Source: Neorhizobium sp. (GTDB lineage Bacteria > Pseudomonadota > Alphaproteobacteria > Rhizobiales > Rhizobiaceae). From it: DNA of 64,000 bases. Of this stretch, positions 1 to 9,038 are shown piece after piece. Location: NCBI GenBank assembly GCA_028283725.1, contig JAPWKC010000004.1:248001-312000 (forward strand), in the 5' to 3' direction. Each line of letters starts with the position of its first letter. The first letter of the stretch is position 1. Both the position numbers and the translations under genes were made by a program. The notes below the pieces were generated by a model. The model searched no databases. It saw only the letters and a list, made by a program, of their open reading frames with translations, and was not told where the DNA came from.

Positions 1-315
1 GGTGGCGTGGTGGCGCTCTTCGGTGGTGCGAATGAAATCGTCGTTCGAGGCGTTGAGCAGCTTGCCCATCTCGCGGAATTCGTTTGAATTGCGCTCGGCA
101 AGCGCTTCCGGCGTAATGCCCTCGTTGCGCGCCGTCTGCTGCATCTTCTGGCCGTGCTCGTCGGTTCCGGTCAGGAAGAACACATCCTTGCCGTCGAGGC
201 GCTGGAAGCGCGCCATCGCATCGGTCGCGATCAGTTCGTAGGCATGGCCGATATGCGGCTTGCCATTCGGGTAGGAAATCGCGGTGGTGATGTAGAAGGG
301 TGTCTTGTCAGCCAT
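1..315 (-). CDS. metG: Methionyl-tRNA synthetase, N-terminal part (cut by window edge)
   Basis: Charges tRNA-Met with methionine in the cytoplasm. Only the first 105 codons are inside the window; the gene continues beyond base 1. The protein begins [18 protein letters not shown], and the class I synthetase HIGH signature is at residues 21-24, followed by a typical TGTDEHGQ segment. The KMSKS loop and anticodon-binding domain lie outside the window. It is the downstream member of a minus-strand run with holB and tmk, about 200 bases after holB, an arrangement familiar from Rhizobiales. The ATG at 313-315 is the only sensible start, because the conserved N-terminus follows it directly. Confidence 0.93.
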   Translation of the reverse strand, partial: MADKTPFYITTAISYPNGKPHIGHAYELIATDAMARFQRLDGKDVFFLTGTDEHGQKMQQTARNEGITPEALAERNSNEFREMGKLLNASNDDFIRTTEERHHAT

Positions 316-513
316 GGAATATACTCGGAGAATGAACTCGGGTCGCCTTCCGACAGGATCGAAAAACGTTCTGCCGCTCTTAGCGCATGTTACGCGGATG
401 CGAAACCGAAAGTTCCCGCCGTAGGCGGTAAACGGTCGTCATGTGGTTGCACCGGCCAAGGGGGCGCACGTCCCCCATCAGCCAACGACCTCTAACGGGC
501 CCCGACAGAACCG

Positions 514-1542
514 TCAGGCGCGCGCAGCCTCCAGAATGGAAAGCAGCGTCTGTTTGCGGTCGAGATTATAGGCCTGCGAGACGGTGATTTTCTCGCCGAT
601 GTCGCTCACCAGTTTCGCATGTCTGTCGGCGGAGACAAGGTCACCGGACAGCGCCGCGCTGCGGGCACATTCCACAAGATGATCGGCCAGATGATCGAGG
701 AAGAAGGAGAAGACGACGTCGCTTTCCTTGCCGGAAAGCACGTCGGCCAGCCGGTGCATCGCCTTGCGGGCCGCGGGGCCGTCAGCGGCCATCACATCGT
801 CGAAGGCGGTGATGATATCCATACCGCCATAGTTCATCAGCTTCAGTGCCTGCGAGACGCTGCCCTTGGCGCTTGAAAGCACTGTTTCCGCCGTCTTTCC
901 ACCATCGAGCGGCGTGCCGAGGGCCGACAGCGCGCGGTTCAGATCATCGTCACCGAGCGGGGACAGGCGCAGCGGCTGGCAGCGCGAACGGATCGTCGGC
1001 AGGAGCTTTCCCGGCGCGTGGGAGAGGACGAGGAACATCGCGTTCTTCGGCGGCTCCTCGAGGATCTTGAGAATGGCGTTGGCTGCATTTCTGTTGAGAT
1101 CGTCCGCAGGGTCGATGATGACGATGCGCCAGTTGCCGGTGCCCGACGTCTGCGAGAAGAAATGCCCGGCGCGGCGCACCTCGTCGACCGTGATGGCGCT
1201 CTTCACCTTGCCGGTCTTGTCGTCGACCGGGCGTGCCAGATGCAGGAGATTGTGCGAGGCGCCGGAGGCGATCTGGCGGCTGACCGACGAGCCGAGATCC
1301 GGATCGGAGATATGATCCGGCGCATCCGCCGGGTTCGGATGGGTCAGGACGTGACTGGCGAAGCGGAAGGCGAGTGTGGCCTTGCCGATGCCCTCCGGCC
1401 CTTCGATGAGGACGGCGTGATGCGCCTTTCCCGACTTGTAGCTACGCGCCAGAAAAGCCTCGGCAGCGTCATGGCCGAAGAGATGCGGATTGCTGGCAGG
1501 CGCGATCGCGCCATCCAGCACATGCGGGCTCTGGTCGCTCAT
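514..1542 (-). CDS. holB: DNA polymerase III subunit delta' (clamp loader)
   Basis: A 342-residue AAA+ clamp-loader subunit that helps load the sliding clamp on primed DNA. A P-loop-like GPEGIGKAT is at residues 48-56, LEEPP at 161-165, and the SRC motif of clamp loaders at 186-188. The four-cysteine zinc module of many tau/delta' proteins is not evident. The ATG overlaps the tmk stop by four bases (ATGA), so the two are translationally coupled, as in most bacteria with a tmk-holB pair. Family identification is firm. The delta' rather than gamma/tau assignment rests on length and on the neighbouring tmk and metG. Confidence 0.93.
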   Translation of the reverse strand: MSDQSPHVLDGAIAPASNPHLFGHDAAEAFLARSYKSGKAHHAVLIEGPEGIGKATLAFRFASHVLTHPNPADAPDHISDPDLGSSVSRQIASGASHNLLHLARPVDDKTGKVKSAITVDEVRRAGHFFSQTSGTGNWRIVIIDPADDLNRNAANAILKILEEPPKNAMFLVLSHAPGKLLPTIRSRCQPLRLSPLGDDDLNRALSALGTPLDGGKTAETVLSSAKGSVSQALKLMNYGGMDIITAFDDVMAADGPAARKAMHRLADVLSGKESDVVFSFFLDHLADHLVECARSAALSGDLVSADRHAKLVSDIGEKITVSQAYNLDRKQTLLSILEAARA

Positions 1543-2228
1543 CCGGTGGCATCCGATGTGGTTGTGGCCGATGACCGCGCCAGTGGCTCGACAATCGCCG
1601 CGATCTCCTCGGCGATCTCCTCCTCGCTGCGGTCGGCATCGACGACGCGGCAGCGCGACGGTTCGTTCTGCGCGATCCCGAGATAGGCGTCGCGGCGCTT
1701 TTCGTGGGTCTCAACTTCCTCGCGCTCGAAACGGTCCGGTGCGGCATCACCGCCGCGACGACGAGCGCGTTCCAGCCCGGTTTCCGCCGGCAGATCGAGG
1801 ATGATAGTGCAATCTGGCAGAACGCCGTCGATCGCAACGCGCTGCAGCGCCTCGATCAGATCGGGATCGAGATTGCCGGTCGCACCCTGATAGACGCGGG
1901 AGGAATCAATGAACCGGTCGCAGAGAACGATCGCGCCGGTCTTCAGCGCCGGACGGATCACCTCTTCCACATGATCGTTGCGGGCGGCGGCAAACAGGAT
2001 GGCTTCCATACGCGTCCCATAGGCCTCAGCGGCGCCCGAGAGAAGAACATGCCGGACAGCCTCGGCGCCGGGCGAACCGCCGGGTTCGCGCGTGAGCAGC
2101 ACATCGTGGCCGGCTCGGCGCAGCCGGTCGGCGAGGCGGCGGATCTGGGTCGATTTACCGGCCCCTTCCCCACCCTCGAATGTCACGAACAATCCCGTAT
2201 GATCGGCCACAGCGCTACCCGCATTCAT
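1539..2228 (-). CDS. tmk: Thymidylate kinase
   Basis: Phosphorylates dTMP to dTDP with ATP, an essential step in dTTP supply. The 229-residue protein has the P-loop GGEGAGKS at residues 19-26 and the DRFIDSS segment typical of the family (DR-Y/F motif) in the middle, followed by an arginine-rich lid region. It starts with ATG after a short leader and ends in a four-base overlap with holB. It is probably co-transcribed with holB and perhaps with the dacF-like gene 113 bases upstream. There are no unusual features. Confidence 0.95.
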   Translation of the reverse strand: MNAGSAVADHTGLFVTFEGGEGAGKSTQIRRLADRLRRAGHDVLLTREPGGSPGAEAVRHVLLSGAAEAYGTRMEAILFAAARNDHVEEVIRPALKTGAIVLCDRFIDSSRVYQGATGNLDPDLIEALQRVAIDGVLPDCTIILDLPAETGLERARRRGGDAAPDRFEREEVETHEKRRDAYLGIAQNEPSRCRVVDADRSEEEIAEEIAAIVEPLARSSATTTSDATG

Positions 2229-2341
2229 CTGATCTGCGGCTTATAGCCTATCACCGAAGGATGCGAAACATGGCTGCGGCAATCGTCCACGGGCAGTGCC
2301 TTCAACTGTTATTCACCATCTGGAGACATGCTTGGAGATCC

Positions 2342-3520
2342 TCAGAGCCAGAACAGCATGAGCTCCATCAGGGCATCGGTCGCCTTGGATGTCAGCGTCC
2401 CCTCGCCGACCGCAGCAGCCGTCACCAGCGGGATTTCACGCACCGTGCGGCCACCTTGCGAAATTTTCAGCGTACCGACCGCCTGCCCCTGCTGCACCGG
2501 CGCGCGCAGCGGCCAGTGATAGACGATATTGCCGGAAAGGCGCTCGGGATTGTTGGTCGGCAGATAGAGATCGATGGGCTCGTTGGCCACGAGATCCACA
2601 TGGCCGGCATCACCGCCATAGACGGATGCCTGTCCGATCACATCGCCCTGCCTGAAGACAACGCGTGTCTCGAAGCTCGACAACGCCCAGTCGAGGGCAC
2701 GCTTGGCCTCGTCCGTCCGTTCCTTGTCGCTTGCAAGACCGCCCATGGCCAGAAACAGGCGTGTGCCGTTGCGCTCGACGGAGGCGACGAAGGCAAAGCC
2801 TGCACCTTCGGCATATCCGGCGCCGAGACCATCTATGCCGATCCCAAGTCCAAGCAGCGGGTTCTTGTTGCGCTGAAAAATCTTGTTCCAGGTGAAATCC
2901 GGCTGCGCGTAGAGGGGATAGCGGTCCGGATAGGTTGCGTAGAGGTGGCGCGCAAGCTCCACCATATCGCGCGCGGTCGTGCGGCTTTCAGCGCTGGGAA
3001 GGCCGGTCGCATTGCCGAAGACGGAACGGTCAAGCCCCAAATCCTTGGCGCGCGCCGTCATGCGGGTCGCAAACTGCGCCTCACCGCCTGCCATGCCTTC
3101 CGCCAGAACGATGCAGGCATCGTTGGCGTTGTCGATGACGACCCCTCGGATCAGGTCATCAACGCGGATCTGTGATTTCAGTGCGGCAAACATCGTCGTC
3201 GTGCCGGAAGGAGCGCCGCCGGTACGCCAGGCATTTTCGCTGACGGGATAGAGGGTATCTGGCGAAATTTCGCCGCGCTTCATCGTGCTGAAGACGGTTT
3301 CCATCGTCATCAGCTTGGCAAGCGAGGCGGCCGGAAAGGACTGGTTTTCGTTCTGGGCCAGCAGCACGGTGCCGGTCTTCGCCTCGACCATATAGGCCTG
3401 TCTGGCCTTGGTGGTGAAGCCTGCTGCCGGCGTGGGTGCCGCCGATTGCGCCGCGGCGATGCCCGGCATTTCTACGGCGGCGAGGCCGATAATCCAGAGG
3501 TAAGACCAGATACGCATCAT
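2342..3520 (-). CDS. D-alanyl-D-alanine carboxypeptidase family protein (S11) with altered catalytic motifs
   Basis: An exported penicillin-binding-protein-5-type protein of 392 residues, counting from the ATG at 3520, which follows GGGGG by four bases and starts a signal peptide ending near residue 24. An upstream ATG at 3547 would add nine residues. The SxxK box is intact (SLAK, residues 66-69). The SxN box reads NAN (131-133), and the KTG box reads GAG (233-235, inside GIDGLGAGYAEG). The C-terminal PBP5 domain follows. In the family these three boxes form the active site that trims D-Ala from peptidoglycan, so activity here is doubtful or altered. It sits where dacF lies in other Rhizobiales, upstream of tmk. 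A second, canonical member is encoded at 35536-36993. Confidence 0.85.
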   Translation of the reverse strand: MMRIWSYLWIIGLAAVEMPGIAAAQSAAPTPAAGFTTKARQAYMVEAKTGTVLLAQNENQSFPAASLAKLMTMETVFSTMKRGEISPDTLYPVSENAWRTGGAPSGTTTMFAALKSQIRVDDLIRGVVIDNANDACIVLAEGMAGGEAQFATRMTARAKDLGLDRSVFGNATGLPSAESRTTARDMVELARHLYATYPDRYPLYAQPDFTWNKIFQRNKNPLLGLGIGIDGLGAGYAEGAGFAFVASVERNGTRLFLAMGGLASDKERTDEAKRALDWALSSFETRVVFRQGDVIGQASVYGGDAGHVDLVANEPIDLYLPTNNPERLSGNIVYHWPLRAPVQQGQAVGTLKISQGGRTVREIPLVTAAAVGEGTLTSKATDALMELMLFWL

Positions 3521-3692
3521 GCAGCCCCCGGCAACTGAATGGACCATGGGTAGCAGCGGACGTTTGCCGCTGCAATGACGAGTGAAGCGCCTGGCGGCCC
3601 TTTCGAGGTCGCAACCGGCGCTTCAGATACCCCGTTTCGGCCCGCGCGCCGTCCTCAAGGCCTGGCGCGATCCGATGATGTTTGCAACCGCC

Positions 3693-4967
3693 TTATCGCG
3701 ACGGATTGCGCAGTACCATGTTGCCGAACATGACGACCGGCTCGGCGTTGCGCGGCGTATTGGCGTAAGCCGTCTCGCTGACATGGGCGGGGGCGCGCTG
3801 CGGCTGTGCAGACGGCCGCGCTTCTGCGGTGCGGACCGTACGCTGTTCAGTAATACGCTGTTCACCCATGCGCTCGTTGACACGTTCTGCGCCGCGGGCC
3901 GTCGGACGCGGCATTTCAGCCTGTGCGAACTGCGGGCGGGCAGCAGGCCGTGCCTCGGCAAGTGCCGGCGCCTGTAGCGGCTGGCGGATCTGCTGGCGGG
4001 TGTTCTGACGGGCGGGCTCGGCCTCGGCGACATAAGTCGGCGCTGCGGCGACCGGAGCGGCGACGCGCTGCGGTTGGCGAGCGGCTGCGGCAGAACCGGA
4101 CGAACGATCACCCGGCCGTGGCGCCGCATGCGGCAGCTGCGACGGCTCATCGAAGGTCCGCAGCGTGCGTGCTGCGCTCGATGCGTGATTGGAACCGCTT
4201 GGCGTGCGGCCGGAATAGGCGACCGGCGACGGCAGGCCAGAACCATAGCTCTGCAGCTGATCGCCGAACGGCTGGTTGGAGGCAACCATCACGCCCGATG
4301 CAATCTGACCCTCAGGCGCAACGGACGGCAGGCGGTCGCCCTTGCGGACATAGGATGCCATCAGATACGGCATATCGTTGCCGTCCATGCGGGCGCGCCC
4401 GATATATTTGACGTTAACGTTGGCCGTGCCGGTCCGCTTGACGTCGAGAAGTTCGGCAGCCTTGCCCGACAGGTCGATGATACGACCCGGATGATAGGGG
4501 CCGCGATCGTTGACGCGAACGACGACCGAGGTACCGGTATCGAGATTGGTGACACGCGCGTAGCTTGGCAGCGGGAATGTCGGGCTTGCCGCGGACAGGT
4601 GGGCGCTGTCGTAGACTTCGCCATTGGCGGTCACGCGACCGTGGAAGGCTGAGCCATACCACGAGGCCAGTCCGTTCTTGTTGTAGTTTGCGTCTTCCTT
4701 GGGAACGTAGGTCTTGCCGCGGACCTCGTAGGGATCGCCGACCATGTAGCGGCCACCGCCTTTCGGCACCGGCTGACCTTCCTGCACGACGCGCGGGCTT
4801 GCCTTGACGCCGTATTCCTTCTCGGAGAAGTATTCCTTGCTGCGGGGCTTTGCGCCGGCGACCTTCGTCGACTGCGTCGATGCGCAGGACGCAACCGACA
4901 TGCAGACCGCTGCAATTCCCAACCACTTCGCGCTCAGCGAAAGCCTGTTGCCACTCAAACTCAACAC
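3693..4967 (-). CDS. rlpA: RlpA family septal-ring lytic transglycosylase lipoprotein
   Basis: Predicted outer-membrane lipoprotein that cleaves denuded glycan strands at the division septum. I place the start at the GTG at 4967, preceded by GGGACGGG. This puts a hydrophobic segment and a lipobox ending VASC (Cys28) at the N-terminus. ATG 5027 is an in-frame alternative that would bury the signal. The double-psi beta-barrel domain (about residues 95-190) has GLASWYG, NDRGPYHPGRIIDLS and the catalytic-type Asp/His context of RlpA. The remaining 230 residues are rich in Pro, Ala, Arg and Gln, and no SPOR domain is visible, unlike E. coli RlpA. The gene stands alone on the minus strand. Confidence 0.88.
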   Translation of the reverse strand: MLSLSGNRLSLSAKWLGIAAVCMSVASCASTQSTKVAGAKPRSKEYFSEKEYGVKASPRVVQEGQPVPKGGGRYMVGDPYEVRGKTYVPKEDANYNKNGLASWYGSAFHGRVTANGEVYDSAHLSAASPTFPLPSYARVTNLDTGTSVVVRVNDRGPYHPGRIIDLSGKAAELLDVKRTGTANVNVKYIGRARMDGNDMPYLMASYVRKGDRLPSVAPEGQIASGVMVASNQPFGDQLQSYGSGLPSPVAYSGRTPSGSNHASSAARTLRTFDEPSQLPHAAPRPGDRSSGSAAAARQPQRVAAPVAAAPTYVAEAEPARQNTRQQIRQPLQAPALAEARPAARPQFAQAEMPRPTARGAERVNERMGEQRITEQRTVRTAEARPSAQPQRAPAHVSETAYANTPRNAEPVVMFGNMVLRNPSR

Positions 4968-5408
4968 AAACCCGTCCCGTGCCGCATTCGCCTGACGACA
5001 CCGGATCGGACCTCGCAGCCGAACCATATCATCACGACGTGACCAAATGTTTCGAAACGGCATGTGCCGCAGCGAAACAACGTGTCTCAAGTTTTGCGAT
5101 GTTTGCGGGAAAAACGCGACCGAAAACTGTGAATCCGGCCAGGTTTTGAAACTTATGGTTAACGAATGGTTTCAACCGTAAGTGCGGGCCTCGGGCCCGT
5201 CTTCCATGAACGGAACCTGAACCGCGCCGGCTCATCCGTCAAGCGCCGCATTTCAAACAGACAGCAAACACTGCCGCAATTCCGACTCATTGCGACCTGC
5301 GTTGCAAAGCAGCAACAAATTGCCCGACCCGCAACACAGGCATGCGGCGAACAGACGTGCATGCACCCTCCCCTTGCGAGCTACTGCGAGCGGCGGACCA
5401 GAAGATGG
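4968..5408. other. Intergenic region without recognised genes
   Basis: Between the rlpA start and the next minus-strand small gene. Reading all frames shows only short arginine- or cysteine-rich translations with no ribosome-binding site or family resemblance. It presumably carries the rlpA promoter. AT-richer sequence near 5085-5165 is the likeliest place, but I cannot point to a convincing -35/-10 pair. Confidence 0.4.
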
Positions 5409-5621
5409 TCACGACAATTGCGCCATGAAATCGTCAGTGGCTGCGAGATCGGCGGCGAGCGCTACGATGGCGAGCGCGATCGCCTCCTTCTTCCAGCCCG
5501 CTTCTTCTGCGGCACCAATCAAACTCTCGACCGAAGGCTCGATCGCAAAGAGGCACTCGGCCTGGTAGCTTTCCGGCGAGGACAGGTGTGAAGGCGGGTT
5601 TATCGAGGCATTCATCATCAT
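5409..5621 (-). CDS. Small conserved-looking hypothetical protein
   Basis: About 70 residues if it begins at the ATG cluster at 5621 (MMMNASINPP). The sequence has an amphipathic helix with SPESYQAECLFAIEPSVESL, then AAEEAGWKKEAIALAIVALA, and looks like a compact helical cytoplasmic protein. I recall similar short proteins in other rhizobia, but this is not verified. No strong ribosome-binding site precedes the start; an earlier in-frame start at 5678 would add 19 residues. Function unknown. It could still be a chance reading frame, although its composition is protein-like and unlike the shadow frames around it. Confidence 0.5.
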   Translation of the reverse strand: MMMNASINPPSHLSSPESYQAECLFAIEPSVESLIGAAEEAGWKKEAIALAIVALAADLAATDDFMAQLS

Positions 5622-5732
5622 CGCATCCGTTTGCAGATTCGTTTGTGCCTCGACCTTGGCGGGCAAACGCTTCCGCAATATGTCCTTGCTGTTTCCAAGT
5701 GTGTCTCGTCGCTGCCGGCGATCACACTTTCG

Positions 5733-5870
5733 CTACTCGTCGGCAGACGACGACCGCAGGACTTCCAGTGTCAGGCCGAGATAGAAGACGGCTATGATGA
5801 TGAGAAGGACACCCAGCCCGAATGCCGTGAGCTGCTCGGAATGTATGTAAAGACTGTCAATGATCTGCAT
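5733..5870 (-). CDS. Single-span small membrane protein
   Basis: A 45-residue protein starting MQIIDSLYIHSEQLTAFG, followed by a strongly hydrophobic segment (about residues 18-36, GLGVLLIIIAVFYLGLTL) and a short polar tail. The ATG at 5870 has GAGG seven bases upstream, a good ribosome-binding site, which is the main support for this start and for the gene itself. Function unknown. A membrane regulator peptide or assembly factor is possible, but nothing in the sequence or neighbours points to a partner. Confidence 0.5.
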   Translation of the reverse strand: MQIIDSLYIHSEQLTAFGLGVLLIIIAVFYLGLTLEVLRSSSADE

Positions 5871-6195
5871 TGTTGAACCTCGCAATCTGTGGGCCACCGG
5901 ACGGGCCGCCACGGCGGGGCGCATGCCGCAGCCGTCGGACGCCGGCTCGCATCAGGATCGCAGCGCGGCGTTATCGATGCCGGGCAGCATGGCCGAGCCG
6001 CATTGCAGGCAGATGTCCGGCAAATGTCGTTTCATTGCTGGATTGCGAAGATTTGTCTCGCCGGAGACGCCGCTGACATCAGGGAACAGGTCGCGCGAAA
6101 CGAACCTGCGCCGATGCGAGGCCACCGGAGATGGACTGTCGCCCACCTCCCCGTCGTTCAGGCGAGATACGCCGAGATCGAAGCAAACGGCATGC
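5871..6195. other. Intergenic region without recognised genes
   Basis: Lies between the small membrane protein and the convergent end of the outer-membrane barrel gene. A short minus-strand frame here contains a CLQC pair, but it has no ribosome-binding site or homology I recognise. I see no hairpin with a T-run. Nothing supported. Confidence 0.4.
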
Positions 6196-7053
6196 TTACG
6201 GCATCAGAGAGACCGGATTCCAGGTCGCGCCATGGCGCTCCTCGTCCTTCAGGCTGGTCGTGCCGAAGGAGACGCGAAGGCCTGCAAACAGGGTTCCGAC
6301 ATTTTCTTTGACGGAAACACCCGGAACGGACAGCTTTCCCTGATCGTACCGGTAGCCGCCGTAAAAGGTGACGGGGAACTGTTCCGGGCGATAGTTGGCG
6401 GTGAGCTTGAGCGTCCGCAGATCGACGTCGAGATCCGTGTCGGAATAGGAGAAGCGATGCAGCGCGCCATCGACATCGAGACGAAGATTGTCGGTGGCAT
6501 AGAAGCGGGCGCCGAGCGTGCCGACGTAATGGTCTGCGTCAAAGCCGTAAAGAGACGTGCGACCGTAACCGAGCTGGCCGTAAAACGTCGCCCAGTCGCC
6601 GTATTTCGCAGCTTCCAGACCGCCGATATAATCGTTGGCACTGCCTTGACCGATGATATTCAGGGCACTGACGCTGAACCGGGAGGCCTGGCCGAAAGCG
6701 CCGACGGCAAACTCGTCATTGCGATAGTAGCCATGAAGGGCACCAAGACCGGCATTGCTGTCGACCGACGAGACTTCGTTTCGTGCGTAGCCGGCATCCG
6801 CCTGCACATTGAACGGAGACCCCGTATTGATGTTGACGCTGCCGCGAAGCGACCAGGTATGACCATCCACCGAATCCGGCGCATGGACGAGCGATGCATA
6901 ATCCCCTTGAACGAACCCGGTGACGCGTGGCGCGGCTACATAGCCACCGCCATCGTCCGGCGACGTGCCGCGCAGAGGACCAAGGAGATCCGCGGCCCCA
7001 GCCTGGCCGGCCACGAACACGGCGAGTATCGGCAAAATCGCTTTGCGCTGCAT
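6196..7053 (-). CDS. Outer-membrane beta-barrel protein
   Basis: A 285-residue exported protein. Residues 1-20 form a classical signal peptide ending GQAGAADL. The mature part alternates polar and aromatic/hydrophobic residues in 9-12 residue strands (for example TFYGQLGYGRTSLYGF), as expected of a transmembrane barrel of roughly 10-14 strands. The chain ends in a polar tail rather than a terminal aromatic. The ATG at 7053 follows GGGTAGGGAATCACC. No specific porin or adhesin family could be named. It is not in an operon; tRNA-Ser lies just upstream on the same strand. Confidence 0.75.
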   Translation of the reverse strand: MQRKAILPILAVFVAGQAGAADLLGPLRGTSPDDGGGYVAAPRVTGFVQGDYASLVHAPDSVDGHTWSLRGSVNINTGSPFNVQADAGYARNEVSSVDSNAGLGALHGYYRNDEFAVGAFGQASRFSVSALNIIGQGSANDYIGGLEAAKYGDWATFYGQLGYGRTSLYGFDADHYVGTLGARFYATDNLRLDVDGALHRFSYSDTDLDVDLRTLKLTANYRPEQFPVTFYGGYRYDQGKLSVPGVSVKENVGTLFAGLRVSFGTTSLKDEERHGATWNPVSLMP

Positions 7054-7152
7054 GGTGATTCCCTACCCCAAATATCTATGGCCCAGACCATAGAAAGGAG
7101 TTGGTTAACCATGACTTACGTCGTGGAAGAAAAATGACGGAAAACCGGGAAA

Positions 7153-7242
7153 TGGCGGAAGAGGTGGGATTCGAACCCACGGTACGGTCTCCCGCACGCC
7201 GGTTTTCAAGACCGGTTCCTTAAACCGCTCGGACACTCTTCC
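7153..7242 (-). tRNA. tRNA-Ser (UGA anticodon)
   Basis: A 90-base class II tRNA read on the minus strand. The seven-base acceptor stem is GGAAGAG/CTCTTCC, with discriminator G and an encoded CCA. There is a D arm, an anticodon loop CTTGAAA with anticodon TGA, a long variable arm (GCGTGCGGGAGACCGTAC) as expected for serine, and a TpsiC arm GGGTTCGAATCCC. The length and long variable arm exclude non-serine/leucine identities. It decodes UCA and possibly other UCN codons. Confidence 0.97.
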
Positions 7243-7642
7243 GTAAAACCATGCGGTGGGCCATTCTCATAATGGCTGGAATGCCATACGTCCAGTGGAT
7301 GGCGCGGGCTGCCACGAGAATTTCACGTCGGAAACAGTTGAAAGCTTTGGCCTCGACAACAAAAAAGGCCGGGGCGAAACCGCACCGACCTTCCTCTTGA
7401 TCATACTAAACCCCTGCCGGTACATCCGCGGTCAACAGCTCTGAATGATCCCCACAACGCGAGTATCGATTTCATTCGACCCTAATCAGCCTTGCGTATG
7501 ACGTTGATATAGGGGGCGACTGTGTCGAAAAAAAGATGCGCAGGGAAAATCTTCAGTTTTCATCAAAGAGCCCTTCCCTGCCTCTCAAGAACCAGGTGAA
7601 AGCCAGCCCAGATCCAAAGATCGGCGGGCCCAGGCCCAGGGC
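7243..7642. other. Intergenic region without recognised genes
   Basis: Upstream of the tRNA and downstream of the small DUF6074-like gene. The only open frame (7256-7444, plus) lacks a ribosome-binding site and looks random. There are A-tracts near 7360 (AAAAAAGGCCGG) but no paired stem that would make a terminator. Nothing supported. Confidence 0.4.
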
Positions 7643-7888
7643 TCAGGCCGACGCGCCTTCGGCGGCGTAGCCCATCTGCAATTCCATCTGCACGGCATGC
7701 ATAAAAAGTGCTGCCTGATGGGAAATCTCTTCGTCGGCCATGCCCTTGTCACGCAGATTGCCGGCAAACGATACCATCTCCGTTCTCCAGAAGCGATTGG
7801 CTTCCTCGCCGTGGAGGCGTTCCAGCGCATCGGCGCAGCGTCTTACATCGGCGGTGCGGCGGTCAGCCGGAAAGTGCACAACGGTCAT
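7643..7888 (-). CDS. Small cytoplasmic protein, possibly DUF6074 family
   Basis: An 81-residue protein starting MTVVHFPADRRTADVRRCA. The start at 7888 is favoured because ATGGAG lies five bases upstream; an in-frame ATG at 7903 is less well placed. The pattern of an N-terminal HFP-x-RR segment followed by two helices (EEANRFWRTEMVSFAGNL and an ALFMHAVQMEL helix) resembles short alphaproteobacterial proteins annotated DUF6074. That family call is from memory and moderate. Function unknown. The gene upstream on the same strand (8006-8452) may be co-transcribed. Confidence 0.6.
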   Translation of the reverse strand: MTVVHFPADRRTADVRRCADALERLHGEEANRFWRTEMVSFAGNLRDKGMADEEISHQAALFMHAVQMELQMGYAAEGASA

Positions 7889-8005
7889 TTCAACTCCATA
7901 CATAGGCGAACAAGATATCGAATCGCCGATCCATGTGTGCACGATGCCCCCGACTTCTTCACAAATCCTGAACGTTGCCGAATTGCTGCCAGTTCCTGCT
8001 GCATT

Positions 8006-8452
8006 TTAGCTAAATGCCCCGGATGTCGTGGCCGGCGTGCTGTCGCAGGATTGCTGGGCTTGTCCCTGACTGCGCCGTTTGCGCCGCTTCGGTGTTTTGA
8101 ATGGGGCCTCCTGTTGCAGCGGTGATGCGGTATCCGCAGACGCAAAAGGCAAAGATCCGGGATCGCGCGCGTCACGGTCGCCGCTGGTGTCGGATGCGTC
8201 TAGCAGGACGACAACCCTGTCCAGTTCGGCGCGCAATTCCCTGAAGCGCTGAACCGCCCTTGCCAGTTTCGCGCCTTCTGCGATCGGCAGGTCGATCACC
8301 TGTTCGAGGCAGCGCAGGATGCGCCGTGCGGCGCGGCGGACGCTCTTGTCGGCGCCGTCATGCGCGGCGATTTCTTCGGCAAGGCGGTACATCCGGCGAT
8401 AGCTTGCCACCGTGGCGGCAGCCCTTATCCACGTCATATGGAGATCAGTCAT
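8006..8452 (-). CDS. Hypothetical protein with Lys/Arg-rich tail
   Basis: About 148 residues from the ATG at 8452. The first 90 residues are helical (MTDLHMTWIRAAATVASYRR, then RRAARRILRCLEQVIDLP and a heptad-like AVQRFRELRAELDRVVVLL segment). The rest is a low-complexity polar tail with KTPKRRKRRS. GGAGG is only one base before the chosen ATG, so a start five codons further in, or the ATG at 8479, is possible. No known domain. The basic tail could bind nucleic acid, but that is a guess. Confidence 0.5.
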   Translation of the reverse strand: MTDLHMTWIRAAATVASYRRMYRLAEEIAAHDGADKSVRRAARRILRCLEQVIDLPIAEGAKLARAVQRFRELRAELDRVVVLLDASDTSGDRDARDPGSLPFASADTASPLQQEAPFKTPKRRKRRSQGQAQQSCDSTPATTSGAFS

Positions 8453-8676
8453 GCCTCCAATAAATGTCTCAAATCGCAAAAAATCCAGAGGCGGAGCGCG
8501 GGCATAGTCAAGCTCATGTTAACCATGAGCCGGGTGCCTCGCCGCGCTGCAGCATCTTGCAGGCGACGTTTCCATACCCCACTTGCCTAGCGCCCTGCCC
8601 CGGCCGACAGTCGGCGATGCGCCGTTTCGGAACCGGACGCACCCCATGGCCGTTATCTGCGCCAAAGGAGTTTTTC

Positions 8677-8802
8677 ATGCGCATCATATTCGTCGTACTG
8701 ATCGGTTCCATCCTCAGTATCGCGGTTCTGAAATATTCCGACCAGACGCTTGGCGGAAACGCCATCTACGCAACGCCATCGGAAATGTCGGCGATGAAGT
8801 GA
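8677..8802 (+). CDS. Tiny exported or membrane peptide (41 residues)
   Basis: Begins MRIIFVVLIGSILSIAVLKY with a hydrophobic segment at residues 2-17, followed by a polar tail SDQTLGGNAIYATPSEMSAM. The ATG is preceded by an excellent ribosome-binding site (AAAGGAG, six-base spacer). The context recurs 170 bases downstream in front of the next small gene, so the two are likely one operon of envelope peptides. The hydrophobic segment could be an uncleaved anchor or a short signal. Function unknown. Confidence 0.6.
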   Translation: MRIIFVVLIGSILSIAVLKYSDQTLGGNAIYATPSEMSAMK

Positions 8803-8846
8803 CCGCTTGGAGGTTGGGCGACAGGCCCTGCCAAAGGAGAATGACG

Positions 8847-9038
8847 ATGACGAAGGCCAATGCCGCAATCGCATTCCTGTCAGCGCTCGCAGGCGGCCTT
8901 GCCGTTGCGCTGTTTGCCCATCCCGTCGGCCAGATCGCCGCATCCAAGACCGCGCGGCTGGGCGGGAGCTCAACGGAGACAGCCTTCATGCCGCAGCGAT
9001 TCGGCGTGCCCGGCGCCGAAATGCCGGCAGACCGCTAG
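8847..9038 (+). CDS. Small exported or anchored protein (63 residues)
   Basis: Starts MTKANAAIAFLSALAGGLAV, a signal-anchor or signal peptide, followed by about 40 polar residues. The ribosome-binding site AAAGGAG lies seven bases before the ATG at 8847; the ATG at 8841 is too close to it. The leader resembles that of the preceding 41-residue gene. The stop codon TAG is formed by the first bases of the palindromic repeat at 9037-9138, so repeat insertion may have reset the C-terminus. Function unknown. Confidence 0.55.
   Translation: MTKANAAIAFLSALAGGLAVALFAHPVGQIAASKTARLGGSSTETAFMPQRFGVPGAEMPADR

Noticed and set aside
5952..6146. Minus-strand frame with a CLQC pair
   Set aside because: No ribosome-binding site and no second Cys pair for a zinc ribbon; too weak to call.
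7256..7444. 62-residue plus-strand frame beside tRNA-Ser
   Set aside because: No ribosome-binding site, no protein-like composition, and it begins at the tRNA flank.
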